Assembly: GCA_013146195.2 (NCBI GenBank)
Contig: CM028381.1
Location: forward strand, 59,216,744-59,280,743
Direction of reading: 5' to 3'
DNA length: 64,000 bases
Source of the DNA: Codonopsis lanceolata
Taxonomy: Eukaryota > Streptophyta > Magnoliopsida > Asterales > Campanulaceae
The notes under the pieces were generated by a model. It did no database searches, had not been told where the DNA came from, and saw only the letters and a program-made list of their open reading frames with translations. This document shows positions 22,432 through 33,550 of the stretch, in pieces; the stretch's first letter is position 1; each line of letters starts with the position of its first letter. The translations under genes and the position numbers were made by a program.

Positions 22432-22713
22432 CGTATTCTTCCGGCCCGAAACCGTTGTCAAATACGGTATGAAGATTTTTGTGTTTTTCGAAAACCATAT
22501 TTCAACCGATAAATACCTGTCGTTGAAATATGTTAAGAGGCAGTCTCAAAATTGTGTCCGGTCGGTGAATACCTTGCTTCCAAACACAATAAGAGGACCT
22601 TTAGATTTTCGAAAACTGTATTCGATCGATAAATACCTGACATCGAATACGACAAAGAACGTTCTTCAAATTTTTCAAAAACTGTATCCAACTGACCGAA
22701 ACCGGTTGGATAC
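22432..22713. repeat. Array of five hairpins with changing stems
   Basis: Five inverted repeats follow one another every 55-67 bp. Arms are 22432-22437/22461-22466 (6 bp), 22496-22506/22522-22532 (11 bp), 22551-22557/22584-22590 (7 bp), 22618-22626/22642-22650 (9 bp) and 22684-22692/22705-22713 (9 bp), all perfect. Stem sequences differ between units, yet the second and fourth loops are the same 15 bases apart from one position (CGATAAATACCTG[T/A]C). This lies between the antisense gene and the 3' LTR. The structure is read directly; its function is unknown. Confidence 0.75.
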
Positions 22714-23522
22714 GACAAAGATTTTTCTTTTCTTCTTCCTTCTTCTTTTTTTGTCTTTTGAATATTCCTCTTTTTTTTCTTTTTTTTGAACAAAACCTTT
22801 TGAAAAGGATTTTTCTTTTATTTTCTGAAAGCAGGATAAGAAATCTTACGTCTCTTACCTTTCTTACTGTTTTGCTTCTTTGTTGGCTCGGTGATTTGAC
22901 TATTTCGCGTTCGATTTTTCCATCTTTGGGGATTTTCTTCTTTCTTCTCTTTTTTTTTCATTTCCCTTTTTTTTCTTTTGATTTTCCCTTTTTTTTATTT
23001 TCCCCTTTTTTTCTGTTTGTTTGTTTTTTTTCATGACTTTATTATTCTCTGATTCTCTCTTTTTTTTTTCTCTTTTCTTTTCTTTTTGCGATTATTTTTT
23101 CAAAAGAAGATGGGCTTACCTTTGCCGCTGAATGTTCTGACTTTTCTGCTTGTCTGACAGCTGATCTGCTGGAGATATGAGCTTTCCTTGTTTTTTTGGG
23201 TGAAAGGCCATTGAATGTGGTTAACAAAATTGCTTTTGTTAACTTTCTGTTAAGTCTCAGGGGCCACTTTGCAACTCTGAAATTTTGAGGACTTAATTGC
23301 TGATGATGAATGGCTTGGAGGGGGAAAAGTGAAAATCTCACTTTTCCTCCCTTTTCTTCTTCACATGATGAAGACGTAAGTCTTCATTTCTGTTTCTTTG
23401 CCTCTGCTTCTCATTCCTTCCATTGCCGACGAGGTAAGTTTCTTCCAATTTTTTTTCTATTTTCTTTCATTTTTTCTCCTTTTCTCAATTTTCTTCCGCC
23501 AAAAATTTTGTTTTTCTGCGCA
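22714..23522. other. T-rich upstream region of the antisense PMD gene
   Basis: Mostly T/C-rich low-complexity sequence. Two perfect palindromes stand out: GGAAAAGTGA/TCACTTTTCC with a 5-base loop (23323-23347) and ATGAAGAC-GTAA-GTCTTCAT (23368-23387). No clear TATA box was found. Confidence 0.5.
23323..23387. promoter_or_regulatory. Two perfect palindromes upstream of the antisense gene
   Basis: The arms are 10 bp (23323-23332 with 23338-23347) and 8 bp (23368-23375 with 23380-23387). They lie 140-200 bp before the first ATG of the PMD gene and could be hairpins or protein-binding sites. A regulatory role is inference. Confidence 0.35.
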
Positions 23523-23523
23523 G

Positions 23524-26419
23524 ATGGCTTCTTCCTCTAGATCTCGAAAAGGAAAGCACCGATGAACCCGGAATCTGGCGAAGAAAAGAAAGAACTTCCT
23601 CCCTTGGTCCGGAACCATGTCGGCTATTATTACTTAGAGCACGATTGGGGCAATCTGGTGAGAGACTGGTACAAGCACATCTCGAATCTTTCTGATCCCA
23701 ATGTGAGTATAACTTTCTTCCACCCATTTGGTTAATTTTTCAGATCTGCTCATTTTCCGTGCTGTTTTGGACTTTTGGAGTATATATATGCTGCTTATGA
23801 TATTTATGCATGTGATTTATGAGCTAAAATGATGCAATTATGGTAATAATGTGTGAGATTTGGACAATTTATTTTTGCGATGCCCAAATTGAACTAGTAG
23901 TTACTATTTGACCCTACTATGCATGATTTATGATATTAATGCAAATAAGGCTATATGATGCATGTTTTAGATCTAAAAATATTTTTACATGGCATATATT
24001 CACAATATGGAATTTTCGGAATGAAATGCGAATTTTTCTAGACACATTTTTCGGATACATTTTCGGATATGTGCAAGACAAAACAGATATATTTTATGTA
24101 CCAGAACTTATTTTCTATGCATGCTAATGCTGTGAGGATATAGGAAATGTCAAGTAGATATTCTTTTTCCATGGCAGGTGGCATTTTTAATTTCTTTTTA
24201 GCACACTCCTAATACAGCTTATTGACTAATGAATACATGTACTACTTTATTTAATGTCAATGTGATGCTGAATATACATGAGATGCTTTTTTGATGTGAA
24301 TGCATGGTAATTTATTTCTTTTTTATTTATTTATTTATTTTTATGAATTGAAAATAAAGGAAATGTGGCATGCATATTTAAATGCAAAGTAGATATGATA
24401 TCTCTTCTTTTTTTTAACATGTATATTTATGTGCAAAGTATGTTGGTATATTATTATTATGATATTTAAAATGATAACATGTATATTTATGTGCAAAAAC
24501 AATTTTTAATGTACAAATATTTTTTTTGCTTTTTTTTGTTTTTGTTTTTTTTTTGAGAAATCTAATATATTATATATGTAAGGAGAAAGAGTTTGTGAGA
24601 GACTTACCTTTATTTTCCTCCTCTTTCTTTTCTTTTTTTCAGGAACGCAATGTTTTGGACAAAGCCAGAGCCACTTGTGCCAGAGTTTCTGATATATTCC
24701 ATTCAATGCCTTTGCCAGCCCAAGTTTTGGTAGAGGAGACAAGTTTGGGAGATTTCATGCGGGCCTTTACTCCCTTCCGCAGTTATAGAGTCATCTTCGA
24801 CGTGCTGCGGAATTTCTGGTGGGATACCACCCACACTTTCCACCTCAGCTGGGGAGAGATCACTATGACTCCCTGCGACTTTGCTGCTATTACTGGTATT
24901 TCCACCAGCATTGGGCAGAATTTGGCACCTGATTATACCCTTCTTGCCCGCCATGACGAGGTGGAGGACCTTTTAGGGTTTGTGCCTGAGTACAAAACAA
25001 CATACGAGGTGACCATTCCTAGTGTGAAGAATTGGCTTTTAGAAAATGTCGGGCAGGTTGATCCTGAGGATAGCGTTGTTGTGACGCGTGTCGCTCAGAC
25101 ATTCTTATTCTTTTTCCTTGGGACTTCTCTTTTTGCTAATGCATCCACTACCACGAGGTCTCTCATTGGCCGCCTTCGAGACTGGGCCATGTGATTGACT
25201 ATATGGGGGCAACGGTGTTTACCGAGCTTTATGTCTGCATGGATAGGCTGAGTCGGAATGACTCAAAGGTTATGACCGGTTTTGCCCCTGCCTGGGAGGT
25301 ATATTTTCCTTTCCCTCTCTTTTTTCTTTTGTCAGCATATATATATTTTCACATATATTTTTCCTTTTTTTTTTTTGCTGACTTTGCTTTTCTTTCTCAC
25401 TTCCCCTTTTTTCAAGTTCCAAGTGGGCTTATTCTGTGTTTGACTTTGTACCGGGCCCACTGCGCAGTGATGTTCTTGGACCACCTTACTTGGTCAAATT
25501 TGTGAATGAAAATCAGAAGGAAATGGACACCAGAGGCCATTATATTGGGTCACTGGGGCTGCAGGACAGAGTGGCGAACTTCGACTTCAGCTCGTGAATT
25601 TGTTCCTTGGCGAATGGTAGGGCCGATCGAGGTTACCTTGCAATTAATTGAGTCGTTGCCGGATTTTGATGGTATCGATCATGTGTGACTCTTTGTACAT
25701 GGGTGAGTGGGTCAATCGTCAGCATGTCCCGTTCTCGGTATCTCCAGTGGCACCTCATGCTCCTCCTCCGACTGTGATTGATCCAGACTTTATACCAAAT
25801 CGGCAACGCTACTTGTCCAAATATGAGATGCCTGCCAGTGATTTCCCGGTCATAGCATATGAAGACTTTTTGAGGACAATGCTCCATCCTCCTCCTCCTC
25901 CTCCTGTGATTGGGAGGCGTGCATCTGTTGATGGTGCTTGGGCTGGGTCTTCTTATTCTGTTCTGGATGCACGGCTTGAGTTTTCCATGCCCGACTATGC
26001 CTTTTCGTCCTTCCAATATTGGCGAGATGATAGACTCATAAGGGAGGTTCTTCCCGACGTTGAGATCCCCGAGGAGTACCGTGTCCCTGATCAGGCCCGC
26101 ACGGTATATTTATCACTCTTTTTTTTTGTCTCTTTATTTATTTATTTATTTATTTTTTGACTGATGCTCTCTTTTTTTTTTGTTTGCCCTTTTAGGTCAA
26201 GGTGTCCACATACAAGAGACTGCTGCGGGGCTTCGTCAGTATCAACAACTCTATCAGCGTCTGATGGATGACTTTTCTTGTCGGAGCAATGACGATATGC
26301 ATCAGCGCAGCGATGATGATGATGACGATGCAGACGTAGGATCGAGTCGCGCTCAGAGCAGGGATCTGACACGTGACCGATGGCACGATGGGCCCCCGAG
26401 TCAAGGGAGGTGGCTTTAG
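23524..26419 (+). pseudogene. Plant mobile domain (PMD) protein gene, antisense passenger of element 2
   Basis: Exon 1 has an ATG at 23524 (after a TGCGCAG acceptor-like site) and, in another frame, an ATG at 23562; it ends at 23702 before GTGAGT. Exon 2 starts at 24643 after a pyrimidine-rich tract and CAG, keeps phase 0, and ends at 25298 before GTATAT. It codes for the PMD core: VLDKARATCARVSDIFHS, LRNFWWDTTHTFHLSWGE, then ITMTPCDFAAITG (PF10536 signature). Later exons (about 25417-26105 and 26198-26419) carry GEWVNRQ, a proline-rich part and an acidic tail. Frame breaks lie near 23560, 25188 and in 25417-25690, and one more falls at the last exon junction. PMD proteins act in plant nuclei in silencing-related roles; Tat-lineage elements are known to carry antisense ORFs. 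Confidence 0.75.
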
Positions 26420-26893
26420 CAGAGGCAGAGCATCTTTTGGCTATTAGCTTCTTTTCCTGCACATGTCAGCTTTTCTTTTTTCTCTCCTTTTATTTGTAAT
26501 TAGTATCTGTACAAACATGAATGATAAAATGCAATATAATTTTAAATGACATGGTAAAATAAAATGTACATTCAAAATACAAAGCGTAAAATAAAGCTAT
26601 ACCGACCCTAAGTAATGGCACGTTTTTTAGAAATTAATTTGAAAAGAATACACCTTCGCTTTAGGGGCTTCGGGCGACCGCGGTAGAGGAAGAGGCAGCC
26701 GCCTCCTCCCGTGCGAGGGAGCATAATTGCGACCATCTACTCTCGTATAGGCTTTGCTTTTGATAGATTGCCAGAGCTCCGTGATCAGCCGAAATATCAA
26801 TTGGTGATTTGGACAGAAAGGGAATATCGGAGGGTAAAGGAGCAATTTGGGCGTGGCTTATAGGGGATTTGGGCGCCATGCCCAAATTCCATT
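26420..26893. other. Internal region of element 2 up to the gap
   Basis: 26590-26680 aligns with 7290-7380 of element 1. Just before the gap, 26866-26888 repeats the LTR-C palindrome ATTTGGGC-GCCAT-GCCCAAAT. No gene is seen. Confidence 0.5.
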
Positions 26894-26993
26894 NNNNNNN
26901 NNNNNNNNNNNNNNNNNNNNNNNNNNNNNNNNNNNNNNNNNNNNNNNNNNNNNNNNNNNNNNNNNNNNNNNNNNNNNNNNNNNNNNNNNNNNN
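26894..26993. other. Assembly gap, exactly 100 N
   Basis: A run of 100 N, a conventional placeholder for a gap of unknown size. The sequence changes from a Tat/Ogre-like element to an Athila-like integrase across it, so neither element can be followed through. Confidence 0.99.
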
Positions 26994-27296
26994 TTCCATC
27001 ACTAATGATAACCTCGGGGGTTCCAAAACGTGAGAACACATTCTTTTGCAAGAACTTGTTACTACCCTGCATCATTTGTGGGAGGGCTAATGCTTCAACC
27101 CATTTTGAGACATAATCAACGGCAACCAAGATGTATAATTTCCGAATGAAGAGTGAATGGTCCCATGAAATCTATCCCCAAACATCGAAGACTTCAACTC
27201 AAGAATCAGCGGCATGGCGGCAGAAATGTTTCCTGCTCTTTGGCAACGATCACATCTTAACACAAATTCATGAGCATCCTGAAGAGAGAAGGCCAA
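26994..27296 (-). pseudogene. Athila-like integrase, partial
   Basis: The zinc-binding end FVLRCDRCQRAGNIS is coded near 27260. The core start AVDYVSKWVEALALP and RFGTPEVIISDG follow at 27129-27000, the latter holding the second catalytic Asp, and then the gap begins. The part with the catalytic Glu is missing. Confidence 0.8.
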
Positions 27297-27739
27297 AATA
27301 AACCCGATTGCAAGACTTTACAAGCCGCCCGAGATCCACTAAAGTGACCACTCATAAGGAGAAGAATGACAATGGAATACTCAACTTGCTCCTCCAAAGG
27401 AACACATCTCCGAAGTACTTGATCTTTCCCTCAATTTGAATAAATAGGGCTCCTCCCAAACATATTGCTTGACATCATGGAGAAATTTCTTCCTTTGAGA
27501 TGAAGAGAAAACTGAGGGATAACGTTGTTTCACAATGTAATTGACATAATCCGCTGCATCATGGAATCAAGTGGCATAAGAGATAGAAAATAAGCTTTCA
27601 TCCTGAAAGTCTTCTTTGATAGAGATGGAGAAGAGATCCCGTCTTGCTCAAGTCTAGATAAATGATCCTGCCACATTCACGGTTCCCTTCTGTCATACGA
27701 TTTCAATGTCAAATTCTTGAGTAGAAGCACTCCACCGAA
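27297..27739 (-). pseudogene. Degraded RNase H to integrase linker
   Basis: The stretch is broken into short frames. Its place between RNase H and integrase and its codon texture suggest former pol coding sequence; I recognise no single motif with confidence. Confidence 0.45.
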
Positions 27740-28735
27740 TCAATGGGGCTTAGCATCCTTCTTGGCGAAGAGATACTTAATCGCCGAATGATCGGTGTAC
27801 ACAATAACCCTCGAACCAATGAGATATGCCGAAACTTGCTCAAACGCAAAGACAATGGCAAGAAACTCTTTTCTCCGTTGTTGCATAATTAAGTTGAGCA
27901 TCATTGAGAGTCTTGCATAATACACCGCATGAAAGATTTTGTCTCGTCGTTGACCCAAACCGCCCCAATGGCATAGTCACTAGCATCACACATCAACTCA
28001 AACGGCAAGGACCAATCGGGAGCCATGATAATTGGAGCCGACACCAATCTTTGCTTCAATGCTTCAAAGCTTCCAAGCAATCTTCATCAAACTCAAAGTA
28101 GCATCCTTCTCCAAAAGATTGCATAAAGGCTTAGCAATTTTGGAGAAGTCTTTGATAAACCGGCGATAGAATCCTCGCATGCCCAAGAAAGCTTCAATAC
28201 TCTTCACATTTGTTGGAGGAGGGAGTTTTTCAATAACTTCAATCTTGGCACGATCCACCTCTATACCCTTGGAAGAAATTTTATGCCCAAGAACAATGCC
28301 TTCATTCACCATGAAATGGCATTTTTCCCAATTTAAGACAAGATTCACCTCCTTGCACCTTTCAAGAACCTTAGTGAGATTCCGCAAGCAACTATCGAAA
28401 TTATCCCCAAATACCGAAAAGTCATCCATGAAAACCTCAATTTCCTTTTCCACCATATCCGAAAAAATGGCCATCATGCATCGTTGGAAAGTTATGGAGC
28501 ATTGCACAAACCAAATGGCATCCGCCGGAAAGCAAAAGTACCATACGGGCAAGTGAAGGTAGTTTTTCTTGATCTTCTGAGCTATAGAAATTTGGAGATA
28601 GCCCGAGAACCCATCAAGAAAACAATAGAAGTCATGTGCCGCCAATCTATCCAACATTTGATCAAGAAAGGGAAGAGGAAAATGATCTTTCCTTGTTGCT
28701 TTGTTGAGCCGACGAAAATCCATACATACCTCCAT
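27740..28735 (-). pseudogene. Athila-like reverse transcriptase and RNase H
   Basis: RT starts with CMDFRRLNKATRKDHFPLPF and carries the catalytic VFMDDFSVFG at about 28421-28435. Between about 28490 and 28560 the frame is shifted and then restored, so about 20 residues before the TFQRCM phrase are not the normal RT sequence in this frame. The RNase H part at 27958-27740 has DKIFHAVYYA and VYTDHSAIKYLFAKKDAKP. Confidence 0.85.
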
Positions 28736-28771
28736 CCCACCACTTGTCTTGTAGGAATAAGCTCATCATCT

Positions 28772-29413
28772 TCATTTGGAGTCACGGTTATCCCACCCCT
28801 TTTGGCACACATGGATGGGACTAACCCAAGGACTATCGGAAATCGGGTAGATAATGCCAAAGATCAAGCCACTTGATAATCTCCTTCTTAACCACCTCCT
28901 TGAGTTGAGGGTAAAGACGCTTTGAGCTTCAATTGAAGGTTTGGCCTCATTCTCAAGATGAATCTTGTGCATGCAAATAGAAGGGCTTATCCCCTTAATA
29001 TCTCCAAGAGACCATCCGATAGCTCCCATATTATCTTTCAACACCCTCACCAATTTTTCTTCTTGAAGATGGGAGAGATTAGAAGAAATAATCACTGGAA
29101 GTGTCTCATTCTTGCCCAAGAATACATACTTCATGTGTGGTGGGAGAGGCTTCAATTCAAGAAGAGGAGGCTCGATAATTGAAGGCTTCAATTGATTGTA
29201 TGTCTCCTTTGATAGATCAAGAGATTCCCTTGGAGCCTTCACATATCTACCTTGCAAGGAAAACTTGTCACTAGATATAAAATTCACATTTTCATCACAA
29301 GTCATTTCATTGTTGTGTGCAAGTGTAGAATCATGCAAAGAATTGGAATAACAATGAAAAATAAGGATATTTGGGATGAATGTCTTGGAAGACTTCATCC
29401 ACACATTTGTCAA
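28772..29413 (-). pseudogene. Athila-like pre-RT segment of pol
   Basis: Codes for the stretch before the RT palm: LELKPLPPHMKYVFLG, TLPVIISSNL, then GIIYPISDSPWVSPIHV. A frame change separates it from the RT that follows. No catalytic residues are expected here. Confidence 0.8.
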
Positions 29414-29418
29414 TCACA

Positions 29419-30207
29419 TCAACTCTTGAACATTCTTCCACTTCCCTGATATTTCATGGCTTTAAAGACATTGAAGGTGACTTCTTGGTCATGCACCCTC
29501 ATAGTAAGTTCTCCTTTCGCCACATCAATCAAGGTTCTCCTTGCCAAGAAAGGCCTTCCAAGAATAATTGGCACCTCACAATCTTCTTCCATGTCAAGCA
29601 CTAAGAAACCGCGGAAGGATAAGCTTATCAACTTTCACAAGAACATTCTCAATAACACCCTTGGGATAAGCTAGAGACCTATCCGCCAATTGAAGAGTAA
29701 CGAAGTAGGCATAGCTTCACCCAATCCAAGCTTCCTATAAACCGACGATGGCATGAGATTAATGCTTGCCCCCAAATCACACAATGCCTTGCCCGTAAAG
29801 TTCTCCCCAATAGTGCATGGAATTACAAAACTACCCGGATCCTTCAATTTTGGAGGAGGCTTTTGTTGTAGCACGGCACTACATTCCTCCGTCAAAGAGA
29901 TAGTCTCATAATCCTCAAGTCTTCTCTTCTTGGAGAGGATATCTTTCACAAATCGGGCATAAGAAGGCATTTGCTCCAACGCATCGGCAAAAGGAATGTT
30001 GATGTGAAGCTTCTTGAAGATTTCAAGAAACTTAAGAAATTGGTTGTCATCCTTTGCCTTTTGAAGCCTTTGTGGAAATGGCGGTGGAGGATACACTCTT
30101 TCTTTGACCGGAGGTGGGGGAATTGGATCAATCTTCTCCTTAGATTTTTCTTGCACTTCTTCACAATTTTTCTCACCCACCTTCTCTTCACCCTTCTCAA
30201 CTTGCAA
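29419..30207 (-). pseudogene. Athila-like gag C-terminal region and protease
   Basis: 30207-29671 codes for a charged linker, PFADALEQMPSYARFVKD, then the protease flap region with ALCDLGASINLMP (Asp at about 29776-29778). 29631-29419 carries DCEVPIILGRPFLA, the protease end typical of this lineage. A frame break lies near 29650-29670. The protease would cut the polyprotein in the particle. Confidence 0.8.
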
Positions 30208-31560
30208 CTCTTTCCCACTTCTAAGAGTAACCGCTTTGCATTGCTCCTTCCCTTCGGGTTGGCTTCGGTATCACTTGAAGGTTTCCTTGAGTTCTAGAAT
30301 TCATGGAAGATGCCATTTGACCCATTTGAATTTCAAGGTTTCTCACGGAAGATTGGGTGCTAAGGATTATGGCTTGTTGATCTTGGATGATTTTTAGAAG
30401 GTCCTCCATGGGTATTTCTTTTTTTTGGTGGAGGTTGAGGTGGATTTTGATTTTGGTAAGGTGGTTGGGTTGGGTATTGTGGTTGGTTAGAGAACCTGAG
30501 GGTTATTGGAATTTCGATTTTGGGTTGAGGAGGAGGGTTGGTTTTGGTTGTTGTTGCTCCAAGAGAAGTTTGGATGGTTTCGCCAACCCGGATTGTATGT
30601 GTTTGAATATGGGTTGTTTTGGTTCCGGTTGAAGTTGGAAACAAATTGGATTGATTCCATTTTCAAATGGCAAACATCCGAAGTGTGAGGGCCTCCACAA
30701 AGCTCACATGCCACTTTTTGTGGAAGAAGAGTAGCTTGCAACATCTTGGTAAGCTCCGCTACTTGCGCGGTCAAGCAAGCAACTTCGGTTGAGGATTCAC
30801 GAACCATGGCTACACCTCTTTGAGCTCCTCTTTCATTCCCCCAAAAATGATTGTTTGAGGCCATCTTCTCCAACAAAGCATACCCATCATCAACATTCTT
30901 TGTCATAAATGCCCCACCGGCGGCCGCATCAATAGAAGTTCTTGTTGATGGAAGCAAACCATTATAGAATGTTTGCACAATCAACCACCGGGCAATCCAT
31001 GATGTGAGCACTTCCTCAACATGTCCTTGTATCTCTCCCAAGCTTCATACAACGCCTCACCATCAAGTTGAAGAAAAGAAGTGATGGCATTCCTCAATTG
31101 GACCGTCTTCGCGGAGGATAGTATTTCTCCAAGAAAGCTTGCCTAAGCTCACCCCAATTTGTGATAGGATCCTGAGTCAACGAGTTCAACCACACTTTCG
31201 CTTTATCCCTAAGAGAGAAAGGAAACAAGCGAAGGCGTATGGCTTCACTCGACACTCCATTCATCTTGAACGTGTCACAAATCTCCATGAAATTCATGAT
31301 ATGATCATGAGCATCCTCGGTCACCAATCCCCCAAATTGAACATTCCCTTGGATTAGAGAGATGAGAGATGGCTTTATCTCAAAATTGTTGGCGGCCACG
31401 GAGGTCTCACGATTCCCGGTAAATAGTCGTTCATGAAGGGAATTGTAAAGTCATGGAGTGGCCTCTCTTGCTCAATAGGATTCTCCCTATTTCTCCCCTC
31501 ATTAGCCCCTTGGGCTTGTTCTCTATTCACCCTTTCATTATCCCTTTGGACTTCTTCTCG
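30208..31560 (-). pseudogene. Athila-like gag
   Basis: 31399-31094 codes for the gag core (LIQGNVQFGGLVTEDAHDHI, RLRLFPFSLRDKAKVWLNSL). The region upstream to about 31560 carries the N-terminal part in another frame. 31041-30487 continues with the zinc-finger-like CELCGGPHTSDVC and an Asn/Gln-rich tail. Frame changes lie near 31400, 31070 and 30480. Confidence 0.8.
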
Positions 31561-31830
31561 GCCTATACCCTGGCACCCTCTTCTGCCATAGTTCTTTGCA
31601 CTCTACCGCAAACTTGGATAGTTCTTTCAATTTCCGGATCAATCGGCAACAATGAAACCTTTGCCGATCGGGTGTGTCGCATACACCTACACACAAGCTC
31701 AAAGAACTATACCAAACGATCAAGTGCAATAGCCCAAGCAACAATAATAAATAAAAACAAGAAAATAAAAATGTCTAAATTACAATCTCAAATGCAACTA
31801 TTATGATATCTTAAAACAACACCGTGCTTC
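31561..31830 (-). other. Athila-like 5' leader
   Basis: The untranslated stretch between primer site and gag. No gene is seen. Confidence 0.5.
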
Positions 31831-31842
31831 CCAACGGCGCCA
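31831..31842 (-). promoter_or_regulatory. Primer-binding site, tRNA-Asp type
   Basis: The minus strand reads TGGCGCCGTTGG five bases inside the LTR end. TGGCGCCGTTG matches the complement of the plant tRNA-Asp 3' end, a usual Athila primer. Confidence 0.75.
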
Positions 31843-31847
31843 AAACT

Positions 31848-33550
31848 TGTTGGTTCGCTGAACGCAACACGGCAAGATTACCCGGTCAAACAAGTAATAA
31901 AGTGGTAAGTAGAGTGTCGATCCCACGAGGAAGCAATTTGGTTGTTTTTAGTGAGTACCAAGTATGTTGCAATTTCAACTATATTTAGACTATCGAATTT
32001 AAGAGAATTAACTAACTAATTAAGCTAAAACAAGAATTTAAATAAAGCAATATTAAATTGAGGTTGGCTTCAATGAGAGAGGATCTAGGGTTTTGATTTT
32101 CAATTGGCTCTTCCGTTGTGATTTAATAAGGGGTTGCTATTAAAACTACTCTATTTTTGGAAGTCGGGGATTCAAAATTCACTGTTAAGGGCTTTCGCCA
32201 GATAACGGTGCTAATTAACGGTATAAATTCACGGGCTTTCGCTACGTATGAATTTATCCAATTAATCGCTTCCAAACACAAAACCCCAATTGACTATTTT
32301 AAAGAGGATTAATAACTTAGATTAACCCAACTCAAAACAACTATATTGTATTTTCCAAAATTATCAAGTCACTTTCATGCACTAAACAATTTTTGAAATC
32401 ATGTAATGGGTGATCAAATCATTACAAGCATTAAGAGCACAACATAATACCCAAAAATTAATGAATAGCAATTAATAACAAAAACCCCAAATTAACATCA
32501 CAACATTCAAGCCAATCTACATCAAAACCCTAGGCAATTAATTTAGTTCATAATGCAAGGAAAGTAAATCAAATCTTCAACAAAAAATATTGTCATTAAA
32601 TAAAAATAGAGAGTAAATAGTACAATACTTTTTTAATTGAGGAAGTGATGAAATCCTTGCCTTGGTTTGAACAACAATGGAGGAATAATGGAGAGTGGAT
32701 GAAAAATGGAGATAAAAAAATCTTAAATGTGGCTTCTTCCTTTTCTTCTTCCGCATTCTTCACCGCTCAAATTTCTTCGAGCCCCAACCTCTGTTCTGTT
32801 TCTGTTTTTGCCCAACCTTCTGCCCGAAAAAATTATGCTCTCTGAATCTCTCAAGGCTTTGCTAGGGCATAAGGGTAGATTAGGAAGTTTAGAAGAAGAT
32901 TGGGGGTAAAAAGGGCAAGAAAAGGGAGAGTGGGTTTGCGCTAGGGTCAGGGCTGGGAGGCTGGGTGGTTCGCGGGGCGCCCAGGTGAAATGGGTGAGGA
33001 AATGAGAGAGTAAGTGGGCCGGAAAGTGGGCTGGAGGGTTAGATGGGAGCAGACAGGACGCGGGTCGAACTGATCCAGATGGAAGGACGCGCGGGTCGCT
33101 GGGCTGAGGCGGGTGACGTGGCAGCTTCTTAATGCGACAACGCATTAATGAAGGTAACTTTCAGCGAATTGCTCCGGCCTCCCCTGAAGTTCGTACTTGA
33201 GCGCCGGCTTCCCTAAGTTTCTGAAGTTGGCTAGCGAAGTCCTTCTGCCCCCAGACTTCGCAATTTAGTCCTCAATCAGCTTCAATTAAGTTCTGTTAGC
33301 TGCCTTTTGTTGCCTTCAAATCCTTAACGAAACTTAACGGCAAGCGTCCAAACTTAACATTGAAGCCCGGGATGTCCTCGATTTGCGCGTATTGAGCCAT
33401 AGAACCTCGAATATCTTTGAGATACCTACATGAAGCATAAAAATACATAAAAATAATATCTCAAATGCAATTAATTATCAACCAAAGCTCAAAATAACCT
33501 ATAAAATTCCAGAAAATTAATGAAAATAATAGAAAATAATAAGTTTATCA
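31848..33550 (-). repeat. 5' LTR of the Athila-like element
   Basis: It begins TGATAAACTTATTATTTTC on the minus strand at 33550, a start I associate with Athila-type LTRs, and ends ...CAACA at 31848 next to the primer site. Length is about 1.7 kb, usual for the lineage. The plus-strand LINE resumes directly at 33551, so the LTR end is sharp. The partner LTR is not in the window. Confidence 0.75.

Larger units (their letters stand above)
19968..26893 (-). mobile_element. Tat/Ogre-like element 2, 3' part, with antisense PMD gene
   Basis: LTR-C (19968-22073) is a diverged relative of LTR-A and LTR-B. The purine-rich tract on its right side shows that it is a 3' LTR of a minus-strand element. 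The internal region begins like that of element 1 (22074-22380 against 4905-5200), continues with a hairpin array and an antisense PMD gene, and stops at the N gap. No gag or pol of this element is visible. Confidence 0.75.
26994..33550 (-). mobile_element. Athila-like Ty3/gypsy element, 3' end lost in the gap
   Basis: On the minus strand the order is 5' LTR (31848-33550), tRNA-Asp-type primer site, gag, protease, reverse transcriptase, RNase H, integrase, then the N gap. Phrases such as DLGASINLMP and GIIYPISDSPWVSP are typical of the Athila lineage. All domains are frame-broken. Confidence 0.85.
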
